Of a stretch of 64,000 nucleotides of DNA, positions 35,515 to 44,104 are shown one piece after another. Source of the stretch: Bacillus norwichensis. Lineage in GTDB: Bacteria > Bacillota > Bacilli > Bacillales > Bacillaceae_C. The stretch is from positions 62,001 to 126,000 of the forward strand of contig NZ_JACSPV010000002.1 in NCBI RefSeq assembly GCF_014836955.1, read 5' to 3'. Below the pieces are notes generated by a model. The model did no database searches. It saw nothing but the letters and a program-made list of their open reading frames with translations, and was not told where the DNA came from. The position numbers and the translations under genes are program-made. Position 1 is the stretch's first letter. Each line of letters opens with the position of its first letter.

Positions 35515-35670
35515 CAGCAGAAACCTCTGGTTTCTGTAAGTGGTAAGACGAATGCATATATTGATATTCCATTCAGTGGGAGTTCAAGCTCCGGCTGAAT
35601 AATTTTAAAGCCTCCAGCGGATGTCTCAGATTTTGGAGCTCGATAAAATCTGGGATCAAATACCGCCAAG
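35515..35670 (+). repeat. Interspersed repeat family C, copy 2
   Basis: Blocks in order: TTTCTGTAAGTGGTAAGACG, TATTCCATTCAGTGGGAG, a palindromic CTCCGGCTGAAT, CCAGCGGATGTCTCAGATTT and CTCGATAAAATC. They match the copy at 17690-17852, which lies on the other strand. The ATTCAG-GGGAG and CTCC-CTGAAT arms form a hairpin. It occupies the gap between azlD and yhfN (35508-35809). Confidence 0.6.
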
Positions 35671-35809
35671 GCGCATTTGATCATTGGCGGAGCTTTTTTA
35701 AAGCTTTCGCTTATTTTTTTCTTTTGAGGAGACAATAGGACTATATTGGTTCTGTTCTGCCGGCTATCTATGCTACATATAATAATGAATGGACAAGGAG
35801 GGGAGACCA

Positions 35810-37075
35810 TTGGTTAGAAAATGGGCATTGCGGGCAGTGATCGCTTATTTTTTGTTTGGAATAGCCATGTATGCGTACCTGTTTTTTTTGACGGACACTT
35901 CGATTCCGCACATGTATAAAGGGACGAGCATAGATCCAGCGACTTTTTTAAACAGTAGAGAGCTTATGCTGAGCGAAGAATATTCAAAAATTCGGAACCT
36001 GATGTTTTTTCTTGCGGAACCCTATCAATGGCTGTTTTATTACCTAATTCTACTGTTTGGCATATCTGCGATGTTTGAACGATGGGCAGGGAAGACGACG
36101 AAATGGTTCCCGCTCCAGACAATCATTTACCTGTTTTGGTTATCGTTGGCCTCATTTGTTGCAACCTTTCCGTTTGCTTATACATCCTATCTTTTTTCTA
36201 AGACCTATAATATCTCCACACAGTATTTCTCTTCTTGGATGAAGGATCAATTTTTGGACTTCTGGATCAGTTATGCAACGATGTGTGTAGTCATTCTTGT
36301 GATTTATTCGATGATGAGAAAATTCAAAAAGAAGTGGTGGCTGGCCGTCTGGGTACTATCCATCCCATTTTCAATCTTCATGATGTTTATTCGTCCGGTC
36401 GTGATTGACCCGCTTTACAATGACTTTTATCCTCTGAAAAATAAACAGCTTGAAACGAAGATTCTTTCTCTTGCGGATGAAGCGGATATTCCGGCTGAAC
36501 ATGTATATGAAGTGGATATGTCTAAAAAGACTAACGCATTGAATGCCTATGTGACAGGCGTTGGCTCCAATTCCAGGATTGTTCTCTGGGATACGACTTT
36601 GGAAAGGCTTGATGACGAAGAGGTTTTGTTCATAATGGCACATGAGATGGGCCATTATGTGGAGAAGCACATTTATAAAGGCATTGCGGGTTATATAATG
36701 CTTTCTTTTGTTGGTTTATGGCTGACAGCGAAGCTGATGGAGCTATGGGTTCAGAAGAGGGGAGCAGTCTGGAAAGTAAATAATATAATGAATATTAGTT
36801 CCCTGCCAGTATTTCTGCTTATTACATCTATTTTACTTTTTGCCGTGAGCCCTCTGACCAATTGGGTATCGCGCTATCAGGAAATGCGTGCAGACCAGTA
36901 TGCACTAGAAACGACAGAAGACCGTGATGCCGCTGTACGGACATTTCAGGATTTGACAAGAGCTGGGCTAAGTGAGGTCAATCCACCATATTTAGTAAAA
37001 ATTTTCCGATATGGACACCCGACGATGCTGGAACGAATCAAAATGGCAGATGAATTTGAAAGTGAGAGCGATTAG
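35810..37075 (+). CDS. yhfN: M48 (Ste24-type) membrane metalloprotease YhfN
   Basis: 421 residues. About five to six membrane segments with the zinc motif FIMAHEMGHYVEKH (HEMGH near 277-281) and a downstream MRADQYALETT containing the third ligand region. VDMSKKTNALNAYVTG is typical of CAAX-protease-1/Ste24 proteins, here probably in membrane protein quality control. TTG 35810 is chosen because AAGGAGGGG is 6 bases away; the frame upstream contains that site. A strong terminator follows. B. subtilis YhfN is the likely orthologue. Confidence 0.88.
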   Translation: MVRKWALRAVIAYFLFGIAMYAYLFFLTDTSIPHMYKGTSIDPATFLNSRELMLSEEYSKIRNLMFFLAEPYQWLFYYLILLFGISAMFERWAGKTTKWFPLQTIIYLFWLSLASFVATFPFAYTSYLFSKTYNISTQYFSSWMKDQFLDFWISYATMCVVILVIYSMMRKFKKKWWLAVWVLSIPFSIFMMFIRPVVIDPLYNDFYPLKNKQLETKILSLADEADIPAEHVYEVDMSKKTNALNAYVTGVGSNSRIVLWDTTLERLDDEEVLFIMAHEMGHYVEKHIYKGIAGYIMLSFVGLWLTAKLMELWVQKRGAVWKVNNIMNISSLPVFLLITSILLFAVSPLTNWVSRYQEMRADQYALETTEDRDAAVRTFQDLTRAGLSEVNPPYLVKIFRYGHPTMLERIKMADEFESESD

Positions 37076-37077
37076 TC

Positions 37078-37124
37078 AACAAGGATGGCCGCGGTTTATG
37101 AACCTCGCGGCCATCCTTGTTTTT
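37078..37124 (+). terminator. Terminator of yhfN
   Basis: AACAAGGATGGCCGCG pairs fully with CGCGGCCATCCTTGTT, followed by TTTAG. Confidence 0.88.
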
Positions 37125-37280
37125 AGCGAACTGAAAATATTTAACGCTGGAAACGGCTCCGGCGTTCGTTCTTTTTACCTCGTGTTAGTCCCGCAACGGA
37201 TGAAGAACTGCTTTTATCAGGAATTGTGGTAACAAGCAATTCCGGTCAGTCTGTGATAAAGAAGTATTTGAACCTCAGAT

Positions 37281-37308
37281 CAAAAAAATCCCCCTTTTCA
37301 GGGGGATG
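37281..37308 (-). terminator. Terminator of yhzC
   Basis: On the minus strand ATCCCCC pairs with GGGGGAT, followed by TTTTTTT. Confidence 0.85.
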
Positions 37309-37313
37309 CAGTT

Positions 37314-37541
37314 TTATTTACCTATGTGGTTGATGAGCTCTTTTGAAAGCTTCGTGAAAGCTTTCTTGTCTCTTTGATCCAGCGCAAGATCAATTTCCGC
37401 ACGCAGTTGTTCCTCTCTCCGCTTTTGCAAAAGATCGTTTAGGAAAATTTCTGTGTACCATTGCAGCGCTTTAGCTTCTTTTTGATTTTGGGTCATCGTG
37501 TACTCTTTCAACAGTTCCTGATAAGTTTTCTTCCTCTCCAT
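37314..37541 (-). CDS. yhzC: IDEAL-domain protein YhzC
   Basis: 75 residues. A helical N-terminus (MERKKTYQELLKEYTMTQNQ) leads to the C-terminal IDEAL motif, here LRAEIDLALDQRDKKAFTKL. The family is small and Firmicute-specific; some IDEAL regions bind ComK-related or ClpC-related partners, but a role here is not established. It lies next to comK as yhzC does in B. subtilis. GAGGTGATC precedes the ATG. Confidence 0.85.
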   Translation of the reverse strand: MERKKTYQELLKEYTMTQNQKEAKALQWYTEIFLNDLLQKRREEQLRAEIDLALDQRDKKAFTKLSKELINHIGK

Positions 37542-37724
37542 CGATGATCACCTCGGAACCTTTTTTTAATTATACACAGATTTAGGCAAAAACACAAGGT
37601 AGGAATTTAAATTTTCAGATGTTTTTTTATATTGGCATCTATTAAGACTAAAGGCCTAAATTGTTTTTGTGAGTTAAGAAAGTGTAAAATGAGATGAATA
37701 TTTTGTGCGTATTAAGATTAATAT

Positions 37725-38005
37725 GTCTAGCTGCACACAGGATGTGCTAGTGGGGGCGAATCGACAGACGTCCTAAGTGCTAAGGGCGCTACAAGGACGA
37801 GCGCTTTAAGTCGGCCAAGCGCCATGGGCGCAAGGATCAAGTCGGAATAATGTGCTCCTGCGGCACAGCATATTCAAGAATGCATATGTTCCCCTCATAG
37901 CAAGCTTTTCTACGAGGGGAAGCTTTTCGCGATGTGATTGAAATTTGCTGTGGTGGTTGAGAAACTCCCTTATCAAAATTCGTCTCGTGCCTGGCGTGCC
38001 TTCGT
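37725..38005. repeat. Interspersed repeat family B, longest copy (copy 3)
   Basis: About 280 bases between yhzC and comK. Blocks: CAGACGTCCTAAGTGCTAAG, GCGCCATGGGCGCAAGG, GGAATAATGTGCTCCTGCGG, ATATTCAAGAATGCATATG, CCCCTCATAGCAAGC, GAAGCTTTTCGCGATGTGAT, GGTTGAGAAACTCCCTTATC and AAAATTCGTCTCGTG. The later blocks recur in order at 40330-40490 and 48490-48690. CCCCTC and GAGGGG arms inside form a hairpin. Its right edge lies about 80 bases before the comK promoter region. Confidence 0.7.
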
Positions 38006-38160
38006 TTTTCTTATGAAAAAATGTTTGATGCATGCATGAGGAATAAAGTATGAGTGATTAAACAGTGTGTTTCGATTTTTTAGAATTTTGATGACACTTT
38101 TGGAAATCTATGTTATTATTATAGGCATATTGGATGAATGCTGGAGAAAGGGGAAGTAAA

Positions 38161-38709
38161 ATGGCAGAAAAAGAAGTATTATCAAATTATGAAATGAATC
38201 CTCATATGATGATGATTCGTCCGGGAGATGATGATTTCTCAGAAGTCATTGAAACAGGCGCCCGCTATGTGATTTCTTGTAAAACCTTTGAGATTGTAAA
38301 AAGAAGCTGTGAGTATTTTGGAAGTTCATATTCAGGCAGGAGGGCTGGAACAAAGCAGTTAATTGGCATCACTCATAAGGCACCCATTATTGTAGACCCC
38401 TACACTTCCATCTACTTATTTCCAACCGCATCGCCGACAAGTCCTCAATGTGCGTGGATTTCCCATGATTTTATTGCTTCATATGATAAGAATGGTCCAT
38501 ATTCAACAATTATCACGTTTCAAAATGGCGAAAGCTATGAACTTCCGATTTCTTTCTACTCCTTAGAAAATCAAATTTCACGAACAGCTATGCTTCGAAT
38601 TAAATTCACACAAAATATGAAGAGAATGGATCGTTTCAATAAAAACCCGTCTCATTTATTACATAATCGGGCATCTGAACCTAATGGAGCCTATTGGATC
38701 AACGAGTAG
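38161..38709 (+). CDS. comK: Competence transcription factor ComK
   Basis: 182 residues. YEMNPHMMMIRPGDDDFSEV, then ICCKTF-like ISCKTFEIVKRSCEYFGSSY, PIIVDPYTSIYLFPTASPTS, CAWISHDFIA and FYSLENQISRTAMLRIKF are the conserved ComK blocks. It binds AT-boxes to switch on late competence genes. ATG 38161 follows AAAGGGGAAGTAAA. A candidate promoter is TTGATG 38088 with TGTTAT 38111 at 17-base spacing; I did not find a clear AT-box pair. A terminator follows. Confidence 0.93.
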   Translation: MAEKEVLSNYEMNPHMMMIRPGDDDFSEVIETGARYVISCKTFEIVKRSCEYFGSSYSGRRAGTKQLIGITHKAPIIVDPYTSIYLFPTASPTSPQCAWISHDFIASYDKNGPYSTIITFQNGESYELPISFYSLENQISRTAMLRIKFTQNMKRMDRFNKNPSHLLHNRASEPNGAYWINE

Positions 38710-38732
38710 GGCTTCTAATAAGCTTTAGAATG

Positions 38733-38770
38733 AATCAGTCGAAGAAAAACTGTTTTCTTTGGCTGATTTT
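38733..38770 (+). terminator. Terminator of comK
   Basis: AATCAG and GAAGAAAA pair with TTTTCTTT and CTGATT around a short loop, then TTTG. Confidence 0.75.
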
Positions 38771-38844
38771 GCATTTTAAGCAGTAGCTTCGCCAATCGTT
38801 CCGGTTTTAACTGCAAGGTTTAAGAAGGGAATCTTTCTTCACGT

Positions 38845-38965
38845 ACTAGTGCAGGCGAAGCGGCAGTCTAAGCTCAGTCGATGTACTACTGGTGCCACTG
38901 AAGCCACAGGATGTGGTGTTTTGAGGCGGCCGAGCACTGTCAGAGAAAGAATTGAGAAACTACCT
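38845..38965. repeat. Interspersed repeat family B, partial copy 4
   Basis: Contains GAAGCCACAGGATGTGGTG at 38900, TTTTGAGGCGGCCGAGC and a remnant of the ATTGAGAAACTACC end block. It lies between the comK terminator and the end of yhjD. Confidence 0.65.
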
Positions 38966-38979
38966 ATGTGGTTTGCCGT

Positions 38980-39342
38980 CTAAGAAGGAGAGCTGGTGCT
39001 TAAATAAAGGCACATTAATTCTTCAACCTTGTTTCGCAGTCGGGGATTGAAGTAATTACAGTGTTCTTCATAACCTTTGTACAAGAACAAGTACATCGTA
39101 AAAGCTTCATCTGACTTCATTCGTTCCACTCGAATATTATTTTTGTGCAAATATCGTTTCACTTCAGCCAATTCTTTTTGCACATTGCGGATGGTGTTTT
39201 CAATCCAATGTTGATAAGGTTTTTTCAATTTGATCAAGCTTTTTTCAACGGCGGATAAATCACGTTGTAAAACTGTTAGCAGCATCGGTAAATAAATCGC
39301 TTGTTCAATGATATTCCGCTCGTTTTCAGGAATTTTTGTCAT
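38980..39342 (-). CDS. yhjD: YhjD-like protein
   Basis: 120 residues, the length of B. subtilis YhjD. It is all-helical: IPENERNIIEQAIYLPMLLT, SAVEKSLIKLKKPYQHWIEN, VQKELAEVKRYLHKNNIRVE and MYLFLYKGYEEHCNYFNPRL. Function unknown; B. subtilis YhjD has been linked to sporulation. GGAGGG precedes the ATG by 9 bases. The promoter directly upstream overlaps a LexA-type box, so DNA-damage control is likely. Divergent from yhjE. Confidence 0.8.
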   Translation of the reverse strand: MTKIPENERNIIEQAIYLPMLLTVLQRDLSAVEKSLIKLKKPYQHWIENTIRNVQKELAEVKRYLHKNNIRVERMKSDEAFTMYLFLYKGYEEHCNYFNPRLRNKVEELMCLYLSTSSPS

Positions 39343-39362
39343 TGGGCAGCCCTCCTAAAAAA

Positions 39363-39410
39363 AGAACATTTGTTCTGTTTTATTTTACTAAGGGGTGAAA
39401 AAAATAGCAA
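39363..39410 (-). promoter_or_regulatory. yhjD promoter with LexA (SOS) box
   Basis: On the minus strand TTGCTA (39410-39405) and TAAAAT (39387-39382) are separated by 17 bases. Just downstream at 39376-39363 is AGAACAAATGTTCT, a 14-base palindrome with the GAAC-N4-GTTC core of the Gram-positive LexA box. A box over the start of transcription is the usual arrangement for LexA repression. Confidence 0.7.
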
Positions 39411-39461
39411 GTTGAAAATTTTTCCGTTTGGAAGGTGCCGAATAGAACAAGCAGGCCCGGC

Positions 39462-39472
39462 TATGCTATAAT
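39462..39472 (+). promoter_or_regulatory. Extended -10 promoter of yhjE
   Basis: TATGCTATAAT is a near-ideal extended -10 element for the main sigma factor, 55 bases before the yhjE start. No good -35 is seen, which extended -10 promoters tolerate. Confidence 0.5.
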
Positions 39473-39527
39473 TTATAAGAAATCAAGTTGCCGGGCCCAT
39501 TTACCTGCTGGGAATAGAGGAATGTTC

Positions 39528-40136
39528 ATGGATTTGTTCTCATTCGAAGACTGGATGACGATAGACAATGTAATCGAACTGATTGAAAAATACCGATCAA
39601 TTGGTCCACTTCCAGGGATCTTGTTGCCTTTTTTAGAGGCTTTTCTGCCTTTTTTGCCGCTTTTCCTGTTTGTGATGGCCAATGCTAATGCCTTCGGTCT
39701 GGGGTGGGGTTTTCTTTTCTCCTGGATTGGAGCTTCATGGGGAGCCTACGTTGTGTTCCTCCTGATTAGAAGATTTGGCAAAGCCAGGATATTTGGCCCC
39801 CTCCGCAGAAATACCAAAGTGCAGAGCTTGATGGCATGGGTGGAAAAACGCGGATTCGGTCCTCTGTTTCTGTTACTTTGCTTCCCGTTTACTCCATCAG
39901 CAGTCGTGAATATTGTGGCGGGGCTTTCAGGCATCGGCATTTATCAGTACATGCTGGCAGTATTGACCGGGAAAGCAGTTATGATCTTTATCATGAGCTT
40001 CATAGGCCATGATGTCATTTCATTGATTAGACAGCCGGTCAGGACTGGTATTGCACTCGGAGCTATTGTCATTTTGTGGTACATTGGTAAGCGGATTGAA
40101 GTGAAGCTGAAACAAAAGCAATATGATCGAGGATAA
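39528..40136 (+). CDS. yhjE: DedA/TVP38-type (SNARE-associated) membrane protein YhjE
   Basis: 202 residues with about five membrane segments. LEAFLPFLPLFLFVMANANA, FSWIGASWGAYVVFLLIRRFG and LLLLCFPFTPSAVVNIVAGLSG are the conserved TVP38/DedA blocks. Such proteins are proposed flippases or envelope homeostasis factors. ATG 39528 is 7 bases after AGAGGA; an earlier ATG at 39522 is too close and the frame further upstream overlaps the promoter. Matches B. subtilis YhjE by neighbour yhjD. Confidence 0.85.
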   Translation: MDLFSFEDWMTIDNVIELIEKYRSIGPLPGILLPFLEAFLPFLPLFLFVMANANAFGLGWGFLFSWIGASWGAYVVFLLIRRFGKARIFGPLRRNTKVQSLMAWVEKRGFGPLFLLLCFPFTPSAVVNIVAGLSGIGIYQYMLAVLTGKAVMIFIMSFIGHDVISLIRQPVRTGIALGAIVILWYIGKRIEVKLKQKQYDRG

Positions 40137-40162
40137 TTTACATATTGTCAAAATGATAAAGG

Positions 40163-40198
40163 AAAAGCTGCTGAAAGTTATAGCGGCTTTTTTCTTTT
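40163..40198 (+). terminator. Terminator of yhjE
   Basis: AAAGCTGCT pairs with AGCGGCTTT (mismatch in the centre) followed by TTTCTTTT. Confidence 0.7.
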
Positions 40199-40254
40199 AG
40201 AAGAGTAAGTAAAATTAAATGAAATAATTTGTTCAAATGAAGCCTTTATAAGTT

Positions 40255-40490
40255 TAGGTACGACGGATAGGACGTCCTAGTGCCGCCGAAGCGACAGGTA
40301 TAGTGGTCAGGCTCCACGGTGCAAGAAGTCACGCGGAAGCTTATTCTTACTCTGGTGAATTGTTCCTGTGGCATAGTTTTATTCAAGGAAGCTTTTCAAA
40401 ATGTAATTGAAATAAGCAGATTAATTGTGGTGGCTGAGGAACTGTCTCATTAAAATTCGTTTGGGGCTGTGTGTGTTTTGCTTTTCTCGC
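40255..40490. repeat. Interspersed repeat family B, copy 5
   Basis: Blocks: GGACGTCCTAGTGCCGCCG, GAAGCGACAGG, GTCACGCGGAAGCTTATTC, TTCCTGTGGCATAG, ATTCAAGGAAGCTTTTC, ATGTAATTGAAAT, GGTGGCTGAGGAACTGTCTC and TTAAAATTCGTTTGG. Order and sequence match copies at 37725 and 48395. It fills the gap between yhjE and addB (40199-40609). Confidence 0.7.
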
Positions 40491-40609
40491 TGAAAGCATG
40501 TCTATGAATAGAATGTATGTTCGTTTTGTGGATTCCGTATGATATAATGTGGTTACTAACATAGAAGAACAATTGAGATGATCTTGACAACAAAAGAGGG
40601 GATGAAAGC

Positions 40610-43600
40610 ATGTCACTACGCTTCGTCATCGGCCGTACAGGAACGGGAAAAACAACCCTATTCCAAAAGGAAATTAGAGAAAAACTGACAGAGCAACCAG
40701 ATGGCTCTCCGATCTTGTACATAGTTCCGGAGCAAATGACTTTTATAACAGAATATGAATTGGTGCAATCGAAGGGGCTTACGGGAATGATCCGTGGACA
40801 GGTTTATAGCTTTCCGCGCCTCGCTTGGCGTATTTTTCAGGAGACAGGCGGAGCCAGTCGAACCCACGTGACCAGTACCGGATTAAATATGCTCATAAAA
40901 AAAATAATTGAAGAACATAAAGCTGAGTTGAAGCTATTCAAACAGGCATCTGATAAAACAGGATTTATACAGCAGGTTGAACAGATATTCACTGAGTTCA
41001 AACATTACTGTGTCGATCCAGAAGACCTTGCTCAGAAAAGGGGAGAAGTAGGTTTTTTCCAATCTCAGAAAGCACTTGCGGACAAGATGCATGATCTTGA
41101 ATTGATCTACAGGCATTATGAAGATGCTTTAGCGGGGAAATATCTGGATTCCAATGATTCCTTGCGCTTGCTGGCGGAGTCGATTGAGAAATCCTGTTAC
41201 TTACAGAATGCAGAAGTATATATTGATGGTTTTACCAGCTTTACACCTCAAGAATATATGGTGATTGAAAAATTAATGAAAACCTGTAGCCGTGTTTCTG
41301 TTTCCCTTATGCTTGATCGTCCATTTAAAAATGAAATTCCTGATGAACTTCATTTATTCAAGATGACGGGGGAAACATACGAAAGCTTATATGAACTGGC
41401 AATTCAGGAAGGAATTACAGTCGAAGAGGACGTAGTTCTCGGAAAAACCTTTAAATTTAAGCATACCAGCTTGAAGTTTCTGGAATCTCGGTTTGAAAGC
41501 AGGCCGTCGGGAGAGTATGAGGACACGCCAGCATTAAGACTGATGCAATCTGTCAATAAGCGTGCAGAAATTGAAGGGGTTGCAAGGGAAATACGTCGCC
41601 TCGTCATGGAGGAGGATTACAGGTATAAGGATATCGCAGTTTTATTGCGAAATGGGAACCAGTATCATGGGGAAATAGAAACTGTTTTTTATGATTACGA
41701 CATTCCTTACTTCATTGATCAAAAACGTTCAATGCTTAACCATCCGCTTGTTGAACTGATTCGATCCGTTTTGGAAGTGATCAACAGCAATTGGAGATAT
41801 GAGCATGTGTTCCGTGCGGTAAAAACCGATCTGTTCTTGCCGTTGGAAACTAATGTGAATGATTTAAGGGAGCAGATGGATAGGCTGGAAAACTATGTTC
41901 TAGCCTATGGGATCAAGGGGGCGGATTGGACGAAAAAGGACAGGTGGATATACCGCCGTTTCCGCGGATTGGAATTAGATGGGGTTGCACAGACAGATGA
42001 AGAAAGGAAGCTCGAAAAGGAGCTTGCTGTATCAAGGGATATTGTCACTCTGCCCATCCTTAGGCTTACAAGGCGTCTAAAAAAAGCAGAAACAGGGCGG
42101 GAGCTGTGCGAAGCCATCTATTTTTTTTTGGAAGAACTTGATATTCCTCGAAAGCTGGAGATTCTCAGTCAGGAAGCTGAAGAGAAAGGCAAGCTTATTG
42201 AATCAAGGGAGCATGATCAGGCTTGGAATGATGTAATAGAACTGCTCGACCAATTTGTTGAGATATTAGGGGATACAAAGATGACACTGGAAGAGCTTAT
42301 CCCAGTGATGAATGCGGGATTGGAAGAGATGAAGTTTTCATTGATCCCTCCAGCCATTGATCAGGTCTTTATAGCAAACCTTGAACAGTCGCGTCTTTCT
42401 CGTGTAAAGGTTTCATTCATCGTCGGATTAAATGACGGCGTCCTTCCCGCTAAGTTTAGCGAAGAGGGAGTCCTTTCGGATGAGGACCGGACGGCGTTGA
42501 TGGATTCGGGCATGAATATCGCTCCTGACAGCAGAAGAAGGCTTCTCAATGAAGAGTTCGTCGCCTACAGGGCATTTACTTCAGCAGAGGAACTGTTGCT
42601 GCTGTCTTGGCCTTTAGCAGATAACGAGGGAAAAGCACTGCAGCCATCACCCTACCTTGATAGAATAAAAGGAATGTTTCCTCAGGTAGTAGAAATAACG
42701 GCCGTAAACGATCCAGCAGAATTAAGTGGTGATCATCAATTTGAGTATATTTCTCATCCGGATTCGGCGATAGCATATTTGACGGGACAATTGAACCTAA
42801 AGAAAAGAAACTATCCCATTGCACCATTTTGGTGGGATGTCTATAACTTTTATATGGCAGACTCACTTTGGAAAAGCAAGGCTGAAAGGATCTTATCCAG
42901 CTTATTCTTTAAAAATGGAACGAAAAAACTCTCGGAAAATACAAGCAAGGAGCTGTATGGGGACAATATTACGGCAAGTGTATCGCGTATGGAGCTTTTT
43001 AACAGCTGTCCTTTCTCTCATTTCGCATTGCACGGATTAAAACTCCGAGATCGTGATATTTTCAAACTTGAAGCACCACATATTGGAGATTTATTTCATG
43101 CTGCCTTGAAGTGGATTGCAGATGAAGTGAACAAAAACGCCTTGAAGTGGTCAGACTTGACGAAAAAACAATGTGAACAACTGGCCAAGGAAGCGGTGGC
43201 CTATTTGGCTCCAAAGCTTCAAAATCAAATTCTGTTAAGCTCCAACCGTTTTTACTATATTAAAAGAAAGCTTGAACAAGTGATTGGCAGGGCCTCATAT
43301 GTAATGAGCGGACATGCGAAAGAAAGCGGGTTTATCCCTGTTGGATTAGAGCTGGCCTTTGGGCCGAAGCAGCCACTTCCGCCGTTGTCTTTCACATTGA
43401 AAAATGGGATGAAGATGGAGTTGCAAGGGCGGATTGACCGTGTTGATAAAGCTGAGAACGATCATGGGGTTTACTTGCGGGTGATTGATTATAAATCCAG
43501 TGCAAGGGAGCTAGATCTAAGTGAAGTCTATTATGGGCTTTCACTGCAAATGCTTACGTATTTGGATATTATCATCACTTACTCCAAGCAATTGATTGGA

Positions 43601-44104
43601 GTAGAAGCATTTCCAGCAGGAGTCTTTTACTTCCATCTACATAATCCGATGATTCAAACTGAGAAAATCATGACTTTATCTGAAATAGAGGAAGAAATAT
43701 TCAAGAAGTTCAGGATGAAGGGAATGGTCCTTGAAGATGCGGATTTAGTTCGTCTGATGGATTTCTCTTTGGAGTCAGGTGAATCCAATATTATCTCAGC
43801 AGGGATAAAGAAAGACGGTACGCTAAGTGCCAGATCGAAATCCGCAACGAAAGAAGAGCTTGGGCTTTTGAGGCGTCATGTACGCTCTCTCTATCAACAG
43901 TCAGGGGATGGAATTATATCGGGGAAATTGGATATAGACCCTTATCGAATGAAGGATAAAACGCCGTGTAAATTTTGTCTGTATAAACCAGTTTGTCAGT
44001 TTGATCCGGCTTTGCCGGAAAATGAGTTTCGGCTAATACAACCGGAAAAGCGTGATGTTGTCATTAAACGTATTCGGGAAGAAGGTGAAGAGCTTGAAAA
44101 CTGA
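40610..44104 (+). CDS. addB: Helicase-nuclease subunit AddB
   Basis: 1164 residues. Walker A GRTGTGKT (8-15). An iron-sulfur cluster is indicated by FNSCPFSHFALHG near 799 and CKFCLYKPVCQFD near 1120. The C-terminal RecB-type nuclease has GRIDRVD and VIDYKSS near 957-962. AddB works with AddA to process double-strand breaks up to Chi, the RecBCD role in Gram-positives. AGAGGGG precedes the ATG by 8 bases. addA overlaps its end by 11 bases. Confidence 0.96.
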   Translation: MSLRFVIGRTGTGKTTLFQKEIREKLTEQPDGSPILYIVPEQMTFITEYELVQSKGLTGMIRGQVYSFPRLAWRIFQETGGASRTHVTSTGLNMLIKKIIEEHKAELKLFKQASDKTGFIQQVEQIFTEFKHYCVDPEDLAQKRGEVGFFQSQKALADKMHDLELIYRHYEDALAGKYLDSNDSLRLLAESIEKSCYLQNAEVYIDGFTSFTPQEYMVIEKLMKTCSRVSVSLMLDRPFKNEIPDELHLFKMTGETYESLYELAIQEGITVEEDVVLGKTFKFKHTSLKFLESRFESRPSGEYEDTPALRLMQSVNKRAEIEGVAREIRRLVMEEDYRYKDIAVLLRNGNQYHGEIETVFYDYDIPYFIDQKRSMLNHPLVELIRSVLEVINSNWRYEHVFRAVKTDLFLPLETNVNDLREQMDRLENYVLAYGIKGADWTKKDRWIYRRFRGLELDGVAQTDEERKLEKELAVSRDIVTLPILRLTRRLKKAETGRELCEAIYFFLEELDIPRKLEILSQEAEEKGKLIESREHDQAWNDVIELLDQFVEILGDTKMTLEELIPVMNAGLEEMKFSLIPPAIDQVFIANLEQSRLSRVKVSFIVGLNDGVLPAKFSEEGVLSDEDRTALMDSGMNIAPDSRRRLLNEEFVAYRAFTSAEELLLLSWPLADNEGKALQPSPYLDRIKGMFPQVVEITAVNDPAELSGDHQFEYISHPDSAIAYLTGQLNLKKRNYPIAPFWWDVYNFYMADSLWKSKAERILSSLFFKNGTKKLSENTSKELYGDNITASVSRMELFNSCPFSHFALHGLKLRDRDIFKLEAPHIGDLFHAALKWIADEVNKNALKWSDLTKKQCEQLAKEAVAYLAPKLQNQILLSSNRFYYIKRKLEQVIGRASYVMSGHAKESGFIPVGLELAFGPKQPLPPLSFTLKNGMKMELQGRIDRVDKAENDHGVYLRVIDYKSSARELDLSEVYYGLSLQMLTYLDIIITYSKQLIGVEAFPAGVFYFHLHNPMIQTEKIMTLSEIEEEIFKKFRMKGMVLEDADLVRLMDFSLESGESNIISAGIKKDGTLSARSKSATKEELGLLRRHVRSLYQQSGDGIISGKLDIDPYRMKDKTPCKFCLYKPVCQFDPALPENEFRLIQPEKRDVVIKRIREEGEELEN

